Shown piece by piece: positions 27,238-35,722 of a stretch of 64,000 nt of DNA. The notes beneath the pieces were generated by a model. The model saw nothing but the letters and a program-made list of their open reading frames with translations. It searched no databases and was not told the origin of the DNA. The DNA is from Streptomyces sp. CA-210063. Its GTDB lineage: Bacteria; Actinomycetota; Actinomycetes; Streptomycetales; Streptomycetaceae. Every line of letters starts with the position of its first letter. Position 1 is the first letter of the stretch. A program made the position numbers and the translations under genes. The stretch spans positions 2,294,001 through 2,358,000 of the forward strand of contig NZ_CP102512.1 in the NCBI RefSeq assembly GCF_024612015.1, given 5' to 3'.

Positions 27238-28362
27238 ATGCCCGACTGGACGACGTCCGGCATGGATCTTCCTTCCCGGGGGCTGGAGTTCGCACCCGTC
27301 GCGGCCCGGTACGCCGAACAGGCCGACGCCGACCGGCGGTTGCCCCGCCCTGTGGTCGAGAAGATCGTGGAGGCCGGCTTCGCCCGGCACTTCGTGCCCG
27401 CACGCTGGGGCGGTTCCGCGGGGTCGGTCACCGATCTGCTGCACGCCGTCTCGGCTGTCGCCGAGGGCTGCACGTCCGCGGGCTGGTGTGCCTCGGTGAT
27501 CGCGGGTGCGGGCCGTATGGGCGCCTTCCTGCCGCTCGAGGGACAGCGGGAACTGTGGGCCAAGGGCGCGGACACGGTGGTCGTGGGAGCCCTGATGCCC
27601 CGCGGCCGCGCCACGGTGGTCTCCGGCGGTTGGCGAATCAGCGGCGAGTGGAACTACGCCAGCGCCGTCGACTTCTCCGACTGGGCACTCGTGTGCGCGC
27701 TGGTGCCCCTTGACGGGCGTGAGGTGCCGTGGTTCTTCGCCCTGCCCCGCGAGGACTACGACGTCGCCGGGACCTGGGCGTCGGCCGGTATGCGGGGCAC
27801 CGGCAGCAACAGCCTCGTCGCCGATGACGTCTTCGTACCGGCACACCGCGGTTTCGCCCGCCAGGACATGATCACGGGTCGCGGGGTGGGCTCGGACGCT
27901 CCGTGCCACACCACTCCCCTGCGTCTGGTGAGCGGCCTGCTCTTCGGCGCTCCCGCGCTCGGTGCGGCCCGGGCGGCACTGCGCGGGTACGCGGAGCACG
28001 TGGCCCCCTCCGCGGGGGACGACCCCGCCGTGCGTACCACGCTCGCCCGGGCGGCGATCGATGCCGACGGGGCGGGGCTGCTGATGGAGCGTGCGGCGAA
28101 GGTGGTCGACGCCGGACGGGCCGATTCCCTCGACCTCGTCCGCAACCCCGCGTACTGCGCGTACGCCGTGGAGCGCGTCGTCGACCTCGTCGAGCGGCTG
28201 GTGCGGGCGGCGGGCAGCTCGGCCCTGTCGGAGGGGAACCCGCTGGAGCGTGTCTGGCGCGATGTCCACAGCCTGGGCAGCCATGTGGCGCTGCGCTTCG
28301 CCCCCACGGGCATCGCCCACGGAGCCCGGCTCCTGGAGACCGGCGGATCCGGCGCCCAGTGA
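27238..28362 (+). CDS. Two-component flavin-dependent aromatic hydroxylase (ActVA-ORF5/HpaB-HpaH type)
   Basis: 374 residues; ATG at 27238 (GTG at 27232 also possible). The acyl-CoA-dehydrogenase fold is evident: N-terminal helices with ADADRRLPRPVVEKIVEAGF, FVPARWGGSAGS, central VSGGWRISGEWNYASAVDFS and GMRGTGSNSLVADDVFVP, then the helical C-domain. Members lack dehydrogenase chemistry and use FMNH2 from a separate reductase to hydroxylate phenols, as ActVA-ORF5 does on the dihydronaphthalene intermediate. The ActVB-like reductase at 14713 is the partner. It leads a four-gene tailoring operon. Confidence 0.85.
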   Translation: MPDWTTSGMDLPSRGLEFAPVAARYAEQADADRRLPRPVVEKIVEAGFARHFVPARWGGSAGSVTDLLHAVSAVAEGCTSAGWCASVIAGAGRMGAFLPLEGQRELWAKGADTVVVGALMPRGRATVVSGGWRISGEWNYASAVDFSDWALVCALVPLDGREVPWFFALPREDYDVAGTWASAGMRGTGSNSLVADDVFVPAHRGFARQDMITGRGVGSDAPCHTTPLRLVSGLLFGAPALGAARAALRGYAEHVAPSAGDDPAVRTTLARAAIDADGAGLLMERAAKVVDAGRADSLDLVRNPAYCAYAVERVVDLVERLVRAAGSSALSEGNPLERVWRDVHSLGSHVALRFAPTGIAHGARLLETGGSGAQ

Positions 28363-28417
28363 CCTCAGACCACGTAGCGCAGCCGGCCATCCGGCGCTCT
28401 GAAGAAAGGCAGTTCGT

Positions 28418-28852
28418 ATGACCGACCATGTCTCGGCGGACCTCTACGCCCAGGTACAGCAGTTCTACGCCCGTCAGATGGGCCTTCTCGACGACGGCAG
28501 GCCCGACGACTGGGCCGACACCTTCGCCGAGGACGCCGTCTTCCAGGAGGCGAGCCGGCTGAACGAACCGCTGCGGGGCAGAGAGGCCATCAGGGAGTCC
28601 TCGCGGGCCCGCAAGAAGCGCCTCGACGCCGACAAGATCGATTTCCGGCACTGGCTGGGAATGCTTTCGGTGACCCCGCAGGACGACGGCTCGCTGCGGA
28701 CCCGCGCCTACGCGCTGGCGATGCGCGTACCGCGCGGTGGCGATCTCGACATCTTCGCCAGCGTGGTCTGTCACGACCATCTGGTGCTCGTCGACGGCAC
28801 CTGGCAGGTCCGCCACCGCGACCTCCACCACGACGGCTCAGGCCGCGACTGA
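28418..28852 (+). CDS. SnoaL-like/NTF2-fold protein
   Basis: 144 residues. The cone-shaped SnoaL/NTF2 fold is shown by YAQVQQFYARQMGLLDDG, WADTFAEDAVFQEA, GREAIRESSRA and a C-terminal beta-rich part ending in GTWQVRHRDLHHDG. Comparable small proteins in aromatic PKS clusters act as cyclases, hydratases or hydroxylase-like enzymes on late intermediates. It is 55 bp after the hydroxylase and 18 bp before the luciferase-like gene, so cotranscribed. The precise reaction is not predictable. Confidence 0.75.
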   Translation: MTDHVSADLYAQVQQFYARQMGLLDDGRPDDWADTFAEDAVFQEASRLNEPLRGREAIRESSRARKKRLDADKIDFRHWLGMLSVTPQDDGSLRTRAYALAMRVPRGGDLDIFASVVCHDHLVLVDGTWQVRHRDLHHDGSGRD

Positions 28853-28870
28853 CGACGCCGAGGAGCCGTC

Positions 28871-29941
28871 ATGAAATTCGGGATCGTCTTCTTCCCCACC
28901 GTGGGCCCGGCCGACAAGCCCGCCCAGCAGTACTTCGACGAGGCGCTGCGCCTCGTCGACCTCGCCGAGGAACTCGGCTTCGACCATGTGAAGATGGTCG
29001 AGCACTACTTCTTCTCCTACGGCGGCTACAGCCCGGACCCGGTGACCTTCCTCGCCGCGGCCGCCGGGCGCACCCGGCGGATCCGCCTGGGCACGAGCGC
29101 CACCATCCCCGCCTTCCAGCACCCGGTGAAGCTCGCGGGGAAGCTCGCCATGCTGGACAACATCTCCGGCGGCCGCCTCGACGCCGCCTTCGGACGGGCG
29201 TTCCTGCCCGACGAGTTCAAGGCGTTCGGCATACCCATCGACGAGTCCAAGGACCGGTTCGTCGAAGGCGTCGAGGCCATCAAGCGGCTGTGGACCGAGG
29301 AGGACCTCGTGTTCGACGGCGCCTTCCACCGGTTCGGCCCGGTCACCCTGTTGCCGCGGCCCGTACAGCAGCCGCATCCGCCGGTGTTCGTCACCACCGC
29401 GCGCAGTGCCGAGTCGTGCGCCGAGGCGGGCCGCGCCGGTCACAACCTGCAGACGGTACCGAACGTCATGTCCACCGAGGAGCTGCAGAAGCGCCTCGCG
29501 GTCTACCGCTCGGAGTGGGCGGCCGCCGGGCACACCCCGGGAACCGAGCAGATCCATTTCAGCTACCCGTGCGTGGTGGCGGAGAACGGTGTCGAGGCCC
29601 GCCGCAAGGGGCGCCTGGACGACGACCGCAACTCGGCCGCCATCCGCGACGCCGTCGCCGCCTGGGGCACCACCCGCTCCGAGGCCTACCCCGGCTACGA
29701 GAAGCTCGTCGAAGCGACGAAGAACTCGCACTTCGAGTCGAAGATGGAACAGCGAAAGCTGCTCATCGGCTCCCCGGACCAGGTGCGCTCGCAACTGGAG
29801 CAGATAGCCGACTGGTTCGGCGACGACATCACGATCAGTCTCGGTGTGCACTCGGGCCATCTGTCGTTCGAGGACGCTGCGACCACGATGCGGCTGATGG
29901 CCGAGCAGGTCCTCCCCAAACTGAACGGAGGCCACGCATGA
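28871..29941 (+). CDS. Luciferase-like flavin-dependent oxidoreductase
   Basis: 356 residues, ATG after GAGGAG. It is a bacterial-luciferase-type TIM barrel: MKFGIVFFPTVGPAD, GFDHVKMVEHYFFSYGG, RIRLGTSATIPAFQHPVKLA, GGRLDAAFGRAFLPDEF, and PVFVTTARSAESCAEAG. The family uses FMNH2 or F420H2 for monooxygenation or hydride transfer. Within the tailoring operon it is a candidate for a quinone-forming or Baeyer-Villiger-like step. Its 3' end overlaps the next gene by 4 bp. Confidence 0.8.
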   Translation: MKFGIVFFPTVGPADKPAQQYFDEALRLVDLAEELGFDHVKMVEHYFFSYGGYSPDPVTFLAAAAGRTRRIRLGTSATIPAFQHPVKLAGKLAMLDNISGGRLDAAFGRAFLPDEFKAFGIPIDESKDRFVEGVEAIKRLWTEEDLVFDGAFHRFGPVTLLPRPVQQPHPPVFVTTARSAESCAEAGRAGHNLQTVPNVMSTEELQKRLAVYRSEWAAAGHTPGTEQIHFSYPCVVAENGVEARRKGRLDDDRNSAAIRDAVAAWGTTRSEAYPGYEKLVEATKNSHFESKMEQRKLLIGSPDQVRSQLEQIADWFGDDITISLGVHSGHLSFEDAATTMRLMAEQVLPKLNGGHA

Positions 29942-30882
29942 ACGGGCAGCGGCAGCGCACCGTCACGGTCATCGGTGCCGGCACGATCGGCCTCGGCTGG
30001 GTCGCTCTCTTCCTGGGCCACGGTCTGCGCGTACGGGTCAACAGCCGCCGCGCGGACGCGCCTCGGGTCGTCGACGAGGCATTGCGGCTCTTCGCGCCGT
30101 TCCTGCCCGAGGGCACGGCCGACCCCGTGACCTTCTCCGACCGTCTCGAGTTCGAGCCGGACCTCGGCAGGGCCGTCGCCGACGCGGACGTCATCGTGGA
30201 GAACGCGCCCGAGAACCTGGAGCTCAAGCAGGAGCTCTTCGAGCGGATCGGGAAGGCGGCACGGGCGGACGCGCTGATCCTGTCCTCCACCTCCACACTC
30301 GGTCCGGACGACATGGGCGCGCGGATGGCGGACTCCAGCCGCCTGGTGGTCGGCCACCCCTTCAATCCGCCGCACGTGGTGCCACTGGTCGAGGTGGTCG
30401 CGGGTGACCGGACCTCACCGGACGCGGTGGCCGAGGCCGTGGAGTTCTTCACCTCCGTCGGCCGGGTGCCGATCGTCCTGCGCAAGCCCATCATGGCCTT
30501 CGCCGCCAACCGGTTGCAGTCCGCGCTGCTGCGTGAGTCGGTGCACCTGGTGCGCGAGGGCGTGGTGACGCTGGAAGAGCTGGACCAGGTGGTGACGCAC
30601 TCCATCGGGCTGCGCTGGGCCACCGTCGGGCCCTTCCTCGCCTTCCACCTGGGTGGCGGCCAAGGAGGTCTGCGCAAGTGGCTCGGGACCCTCGGGGCCG
30701 GGCTGGAGCGCGGCTGGGAACTGCTGGGCCGCCCCCCGATGGACGACGAGACGATCCAGTCCCTCATCGCACAGGCGGAGCGAGCGTACGGCGACAAGTC
30801 GTACGAGGAACTGGTCCGCGAGCGGGACGCCAAGCAGACGGCGATCCTGCGTACGCTCGCCGAGGTCTCGGCGAAGGACTGA
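29938..30882 (+). CDS. 3-hydroxyacyl-CoA dehydrogenase-type ketoreductase (ActVI-ORF1-like)
   Basis: 314 residues; the ATG overlaps the upstream stop (ATGA). TVTVIGAGTIGLGWVALF is the NAD site, VENAPENLELKQELF and STLGPDDM line the Rossmann domain, and VGHPFNPPHVVPLVEVV holds the catalytic His/Asn region. IGLRWATVGPFLAFHLGGG lies in the C-domain. In actinorhodin, ActVI-ORF1 reduces the C3 ketone of the bicyclic intermediate and so sets the stereocentre of the pyran ring. Its presence argues for a pyranonaphthoquinone-type skeleton. It ends the operon before a strong hairpin. Confidence 0.85.
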   Translation: MNGQRQRTVTVIGAGTIGLGWVALFLGHGLRVRVNSRRADAPRVVDEALRLFAPFLPEGTADPVTFSDRLEFEPDLGRAVADADVIVENAPENLELKQELFERIGKAARADALILSSTSTLGPDDMGARMADSSRLVVGHPFNPPHVVPLVEVVAGDRTSPDAVAEAVEFFTSVGRVPIVLRKPIMAFAANRLQSALLRESVHLVREGVVTLEELDQVVTHSIGLRWATVGPFLAFHLGGGQGGLRKWLGTLGAGLERGWELLGRPPMDDETIQSLIAQAERAYGDKSYEELVRERDAKQTAILRTLAEVSAKD

Positions 30883-30886
30883 TGTC

Positions 30887-30942
30887 CCCGGGGACGGCGT
30901 GTGCCGGGCACCGATGGGTGCCCGGCACACGCCGTCCCCGGG
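30887..30942. terminator. 26-bp perfect hairpin between convergent genes
   Basis: The arm 30887-30912 is perfectly complementary to 30917-30942 around a 4-nt GATG loop, followed by TGTTTCCT. It lies between the tailoring operon (+) and the SARP gene (-) and should end transcription from both sides. Confidence 0.85.
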
Positions 30943-31016
30943 TGTTTCCTCCTGTGGGACGGCGCGTCGCGTGGCACCCGGGACGACATCCGGTGGGTGC
31001 CGCCGTCAGGGTGCGT

Positions 31017-31844
31017 TCAGGCCCCTGCCTCCTGCACGGCGAGTTCCTGGCGGGGAACGCGCCGTGCCGACAGCGGGGCTCGGTCCATGGTGTCCGAGCT
31101 GAGCAGCCGGTTCTGCAGCCGCTGCATCTGCAGCGACGGCTCCAGTCCGAGTTCGTCGGCCAGCAGCCTGCGCACGTGCTGATAGGCGTGGAGTGCCTCG
31201 GCGCGACGGCCGGCCGCGCCGAGGGCCGCGATGAGCTGGCAGTGGAACCACTCGTTGAGCGGGTAGTCGTTGATCAGCCGGCGCAGTTCCGGGATGGAGT
31301 CGCCGTGCCGGCCCAGTCGTTCCTCGGCCTCGATACGGATCTCGAACGCCCGGATCCGCAATTCCTCCAGGTGCACGATGTGGCCGGCGAGCACGTCACC
31401 CGCGGGGAAGTTGGACAGGGCGGGGCCGCGCCACAGGGCCAGGGCCTGCTGGATGCTGTCGAGAGCCCCCACCGGGTCACCCTCGATGAGCCGGTCACGG
31501 CCCTCGGTCACCAGGCGCTCGAAGATACGGATGTCGATCTCGGCGTCGTCGACCTGGATGGCGTAGCCGGGCGGGCTGGTGACGATCAGGGAGCGGTCGG
31601 GCTGGACGAGCCCTTCGTTCACGAACATCCGGCGGGCGTGGTACACGTACGTCTGAAGCGTGGTGACCGCGCTGCGGGGCGGGCGTTCCCCCCAGAGCTC
31701 CTTGATGAGCGACTCGGCTGTGACGATCTCGTTCGGCCGGGTGAGCAACAACGCCAGGGTCTGGCAGACCTTCGGGGTGCCCGGGTGATAGCTCCTGCCG
31801 TCGTCGGTGACGATCTCGAAAGGGCCGATGAGATTGAAGCGCAT
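31017..31844 (-). CDS. SARP-family transcriptional activator
   Basis: 275 residues; ATG at 31844 with GAGGAG nine bases upstream, preferred to the TTG at 31853 that has no spacing. The N-terminal OmpR-like winged helix (~residues 1-95: MRFNLIGPFEIVTDDG, PKVCQTLALLLTRPNEIV, SAVTTLQTYVYHARRMF) is followed by the BTAD helical domain (~100-245: RLIEGDPVGALDSIQQAL, LNEWFHCQLIAALGAAGRR). It is a single-module SARP like ActII-ORF4 that binds TCGA-type direct repeats near promoters of structural genes. It is likely the pathway-specific activator, and a target of the butyrolactone circuit. Confidence 0.92.
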   Translation of the reverse strand: MRFNLIGPFEIVTDDGRSYHPGTPKVCQTLALLLTRPNEIVTAESLIKELWGERPPRSAVTTLQTYVYHARRMFVNEGLVQPDRSLIVTSPPGYAIQVDDAEIDIRIFERLVTEGRDRLIEGDPVGALDSIQQALALWRGPALSNFPAGDVLAGHIVHLEELRIRAFEIRIEAEERLGRHGDSIPELRRLINDYPLNEWFHCQLIAALGAAGRRAEALHAYQHVRRLLADELGLEPSLQMQRLQNRLLSSDTMDRAPLSARRVPRQELAVQEAGA

Positions 31845-32362
31845 CGAATTCAACTCCTCGTCAGCATGGGGCAGCGGCTGGTCAATTCCGGTGCCGGATG
31901 CAGGAGGTCAGCGGGCCGCTCGGAATCAACTCGAGTCTCCAAGGCCCCATGGGGGCGCACAAGCGGCTTTGGCTCAGGCCGAGGTCAACTTGTGTCAGGA
32001 ACTCGTGGACCTTTGACAAGTTTCTTCCTCGGGCGTCACAGCACGCGCAGAATGCAGAATTCCACTCCTGGGGACGATACCGAACACCGTCCGGGACGCG
32101 GACCCGTCCAGGGCACTCCCCGCCCAGGCACAGTTCGCCCGGGCGGATCAGCCGCAGTGGACCGTGTCGAGCGCCAGGGCGAACGCGTAGACGTGCCAGA
32201 GCCGGACGGCACCCGTCGGAACCAGGGGGCGAGGATCAGCGCGAGCACGCCGGAGAGGAGATGCGCGGCCATCAGCAGCCGCAGTGCCGTGCCGGAGTGC
32301 CCCGGCAGCGAGCGTACGAGCCAGTCCTGGGCTTCTCCTCCGCGGCCGTCCGCGGGCCGCTG
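31845..32362. other. SARP upstream region with a possible membrane-protein remnant
   Basis: 518 bp without an intact gene. Near the SARP start the DNA is relatively AT-rich and should hold its promoter. At about 32140-32345 (-) a frame encodes DWLVRSLPGHSGTALRLLM then AAHLLSGVLALILAPW, and after a frame change VRLWHVYAFALALDTVHCG, which looks like a decayed small membrane protein with no recognisable start. I see no ARE box. Confidence 0.3.
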
Positions 32363-33286
32363 TCAGCGCACCGGCGTCGCCTGCGCGGCCGACGCCGTGC
32401 GAGGCCCGGGAATCGCCGCGTCGCGTGCGAGGAGGCATTCCTCCAGGAAGGCCAGGGCCCGCAGGTGGTAGGTGCGCGCCGCCCAGCCCAGAGAGATGTT
32501 GTGCCCGGCGTCGAGCTGCCGCACCACTTCGGCGCGGGGCGCGGCGAGAGGTGCGAGCAGCTCGCGCACGGCCTCCTCGTCGTGACGCCACCACTGTTCC
32601 TGCTCGGCGAACGTGAAGCGAACCGGCACGCGTACCCGCGCGGCGATCGCCGGGTACATCCGCGGCCAGAGCAGGCCCTCGCCCGCCTCGCGCGAAGGCA
32701 CGGGGCGCACGAGTCCACCGCTCGTCACCAGAGCGTCCGGAGGGTAGAACCGCAGTGCCCCCCAGTGCTTGCGCCATGCGCCCCGCCCGTCCCGGCTCGG
32801 CAGTTCCCGGCGCTCCACGGCGAAGCGGCTCCCCAGACCGGAGATGTCCACGCCGATCAGGGGAACGTCCCCGCTCTCCTCACCGGCCGCGGACAGCGCG
32901 AGCCGACCGCCGCTGGAGTGTGCCACCAGGAAGAATCCGGCGCCCCTCGCCTCACCGGGGGCGAAGCCCGCCAGGGCCGAGCGGACCGTCTGCGTCTGTC
33001 CGGCCAGGTCGAGCCCCTCGGGCAGCCGGTCGGCGGATGCTCCGTAACCGGGCCGGTCGAGGGAGAGCACGGTGAAGCCCAGTTCCGCGCCGAGCCTGAG
33101 CAGCGACAGGCCGGGGCGTGCCCGGCTGTCGAAATAGCCCGCGCTCATCCCACCACCGTGGAGGGCCACCACTACGGCGCGCGGCACGGACCTCTCCGGG
33201 ACCGCGAGAAGGCCGGACAACGGTGTCCCGTCGGCGTCCAGCGTGACCGGCCTGACTTCCGGCTGGTCGGGGATCGACCGTGCCAT
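32363..33286 (-). CDS. Alpha/beta-hydrolase
   Basis: 307 residues; ATG at 33286 with AGGAG upstream. VVVALHGGGMSAGYFDSRA holds the oxyanion loop, VAHSSGGRLAL the nucleophile Ser in a GxSxG-like elbow (AHSSGG), and AGHNISLGWAA the catalytic His. It resembles esterase/thioesterase-type hydrolases of natural-product clusters. It follows the sugar operon by 64 bp. It could edit stalled ACP intermediates or hydrolyse an ester or lactone; the evidence does not choose between them. Confidence 0.75.
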   Translation of the reverse strand: MARSIPDQPEVRPVTLDADGTPLSGLLAVPERSVPRAVVVALHGGGMSAGYFDSRARPGLSLLRLGAELGFTVLSLDRPGYGASADRLPEGLDLAGQTQTVRSALAGFAPGEARGAGFFLVAHSSGGRLALSAAGEESGDVPLIGVDISGLGSRFAVERRELPSRDGRGAWRKHWGALRFYPPDALVTSGGLVRPVPSREAGEGLLWPRMYPAIAARVRVPVRFTFAEQEQWWRHDEEAVRELLAPLAAPRAEVVRQLDAGHNISLGWAARTYHLRALAFLEECLLARDAAIPGPRTASAAQATPVR

Positions 33287-33350
33287 GACGACTCCTGAGT
33301 GAACGGTGACGGTGAGCCGATGGGCGCGTGCCGTCCGGCACGCCTCGTCG

Positions 33351-34316
33351 CTAGGCGGCCCGCATCCGGCGGCGTATCTCGTCGAGCAGGGCCGCTTGAC
33401 GCAGGACGGCCGGGTCGGGTCCGGCACCTGTGCGCACGGCTCCCGCGAACGCGGCGACCGTGCGGAGCACCTGGTCCTGTGCGGGGAGGGTGATGTCCTC
33501 GGCTCCGCCCTTGCGTTCGAGCCTGATCCGCGGCACGTGGTCGGCCGGCGGGGTGAAAGCCCGGTCCAGGACGATGGTTCCCTCACTGCCCCAGATCTCG
33601 TACCGCGAGCGGTAGTGGTGATCCAGGCCGAACGCGAGGTGCGCTCCCACGCCTTCGGGCGTGCGCAGCAGCGCGGTGCCCGCGATGTCGACCCCGCGCC
33701 CGGGACCGCCGCGCACCAGCGTGGCACCGGTCGCCTCCAGATCGTCCCCGAGGAGGAACAGGGCGGCGCGGACCGGGTACACCCCGGTGTCCCAGAGGGC
33801 TCCGCCGCCCAGTTCCGGGTCGTAGCGGATGTCGTCGTCCCGCAGCCGTGGGATCGCGAACGCCGCATGGAGGGCCCGCACCTCGCCGATCGCGCCGTCC
33901 GCGACGAGCCGGTGGACCGCCCGGTGCTGGCCGTGGTGGACGAACATGACGTTCTCCCTCAGCACCAGACCGTGCCGCTCGGCGAGGGTCACCAGGCGCG
34001 CTGTGCTGTCCTGGTCCGTGGTGAGCGGCTTCTCGGCGAGGACGTGCTTGCCCGCCCGGAGAGCCGCCTCCACCCATCGCGCGTGCAGTGCCGCCGGCAA
34101 CGGCACGTACACGGCGTCGATGTCGGCGCGCGCGAGCAGGGTGTCGTAGCCGTGTACCGCCTCGCATCCGGACTCGGCGGCAGTGCTGCGCGCCTTGTCC
34201 GGGTCGCGGCTGGCCACCGCGACGAGGTCGGTACCGGAGAACCGCCGTATCGCGGGCAGGACACGGCGGCGCGCGATGTCGGCGCAGCCGAGTACACCGA
34301 TGCGCAGGGTTTCCAT
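33351..34316 (-). CDS. NDP-hexose 3-ketoreductase (Gfo/Idh/MocA family, SpnN-like)
   Basis: 321 residues; its ATG overlaps the dehydratase stop (TGATG). RIGVLGCADIARRRVLPAI is the NADP site and GKHVLAEKPLTTDQDS carries the catalytic EKP lysine. GGGALWDTGVYPVRAALFLLG is the usual C-domain motif of sugar 3-ketoreductases. It reduces the 3-keto group left by the 2,3-dehydratase, giving the 2-deoxy-4-keto sugar needed by the 3-dehydrase. It is last gene of the compact four-gene deoxysugar cassette. Confidence 0.88.
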   Translation of the reverse strand: METLRIGVLGCADIARRRVLPAIRRFSGTDLVAVASRDPDKARSTAAESGCEAVHGYDTLLARADIDAVYVPLPAALHARWVEAALRAGKHVLAEKPLTTDQDSTARLVTLAERHGLVLRENVMFVHHGQHRAVHRLVADGAIGEVRALHAAFAIPRLRDDDIRYDPELGGGALWDTGVYPVRAALFLLGDDLEATGATLVRGGPGRGVDIAGTALLRTPEGVGAHLAFGLDHHYRSRYEIWGSEGTIVLDRAFTPPADHVPRIRLERKGGAEDITLPAQDQVLRTVAAFAGAVRTGAGPDPAVLRQAALLDEIRRRMRAA

Positions 34317-35722
34317 CAGAGCCGTACCGCCCCCGCCGTCAGGCAGGACAGCAGAGTCCGGGCCTGGACGTTCAGATAGTGGTTGTGCCGCAGAAGGCCG
34401 GTCAACTGGTACGGCGTGGCCCAGAGGTAGCCCGGGGGCGGGTCGAGCGCGGCTTCGTCCCCTTCGGCGTCGATGAAGAGGTAGCGGCTCTCCGCGTTCA
34501 GGAAGCGTCCGCCCTCCTCCGAGTGGCGGGCCTCGTAACGGATCCTGTCCCCGGTGGCGGACAGCGCGAAGTCCAGGAAGGGGGGCCGGCGGGGGCCCGG
34601 CAGGTGCGCGTAGTTCGACGGTGTGTACTGGACGGTGGGTCCCAGTTCGACGGTCTCGGCGAAACCCGCCTCGACGCGCGCGTGCACCAGGACGTGCGGT
34701 ACTCCGCCGATCCTGCGGAGCAGGAAAGCCGTCACGCCCAGCCCCTTCGGCTCGAACAGCGGCTGTGTCCACCGTGCGACCTCTCGGCTGCCGGCCTGCA
34801 CGGACACGGCGACGACGCTGAAGTACCGCTCCTCCTCGTGGTCGATGGACCACGGGCCCCGCTTCCAGCCGGGGATGCCCGACAGGGGTGTCGTCCGGGC
34901 CTCGACGTCATGACGCGAGCGTTCCCCGGTGAACCAGGACCGCAGGTCGGTGTCCGAGTGCAGAGCCAGTCCCCCGGGATCCGGGAGGGGGATGCAGGAC
35001 AGCACGGTTCGCGCGTCCATGTTGATCAGATTGTCCTGTGCCAGGAGCAGGCCGATCTGGCCGAGCGTCAGCCAGCGGAAGTCCGGGTGCTCGGGTACGT
35101 CCCCCTCGGCCTCCACCAGCATGTTGCGGTTGCTCTTGCGGTAGAACCAGGAGCCGTGTTCGGACTGCAGGACGTCGGCGAGCACCCGGCCGGGTCCGTC
35201 GCCCCTGAAGTACTCGAGGTACCTCACGTCCGCACCGTTGTGGGCCTTGGTGTAGTTGCTGCGGGTGGCCTGCACGGTCGGTGATATCTGCAGCAGATTC
35301 GAGTTGCCCGGCTCCATCTTGGCCTGCATGAGGAAATGCGGCACACCGTCGAACTCCTTGACCAGGATGCCGAGTATGCCCACTTCCGGCTGGACGATGA
35401 TCGGCTGGTGCCAGTCCTGCCGGGGATCGGGTCCGGTGGTGACGTGCAGGCCCCGCACGGTGAAGAACCGTCCGCTGTGGTGTCGGAGGTCACCCGTCTC
35501 CTCGTCGAAGGACCAGCCGTCGAGATCCGCGAACGGAATTCTCTCCACGTCGAACCGGTGGGCGCGCCGGCGCTCGTCCAGCCAGGAGAGGATGTCGTCG
35601 GTGCGCGGCATCGACGACTCGCCGACGGCCGCGGAATCGGCCAGGCGTCGGGAGGTCGCCGGGTCGGTACGCGAGCGCAGCTGCGGCTCGGTGTGTGCGG
35701 GTGACTCGGCTCGCACCGTCAT
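34316..35722 (-). CDS. NDP-hexose 2,3-dehydratase (SpnO-like)
   Basis: 468 residues, ATG at 35722 overlapping the upstream stop (ATGA). The protein is an internal duplication typical of EvaA/SpnO-type dehydratases: residues ~35-240 and ~255-460 each contain a Trp/Phe-rich start (WSFDEETGDLRHHSGRFF; WSIDHEEERYFSVVAV) and a substrate loop (ILQISPTVQATRSNY; ETVELGPTVQYTPSNY). It removes the C2 hydroxyl of TDP-4-keto-6-deoxyglucose, committing the pathway to 2-deoxy sugars. Family length (~470) matches. Confidence 0.92.
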   Translation of the reverse strand: MTVRAESPAHTEPQLRSRTDPATSRRLADSAAVGESSMPRTDDILSWLDERRRAHRFDVERIPFADLDGWSFDEETGDLRHHSGRFFTVRGLHVTTGPDPRQDWHQPIIVQPEVGILGILVKEFDGVPHFLMQAKMEPGNSNLLQISPTVQATRSNYTKAHNGADVRYLEYFRGDGPGRVLADVLQSEHGSWFYRKSNRNMLVEAEGDVPEHPDFRWLTLGQIGLLLAQDNLINMDARTVLSCIPLPDPGGLALHSDTDLRSWFTGERSRHDVEARTTPLSGIPGWKRGPWSIDHEEERYFSVVAVSVQAGSREVARWTQPLFEPKGLGVTAFLLRRIGGVPHVLVHARVEAGFAETVELGPTVQYTPSNYAHLPGPRRPPFLDFALSATGDRIRYEARHSEEGGRFLNAESRYLFIDAEGDEAALDPPPGYLWATPYQLTGLLRHNHYLNVQARTLLSCLTAGAVRL

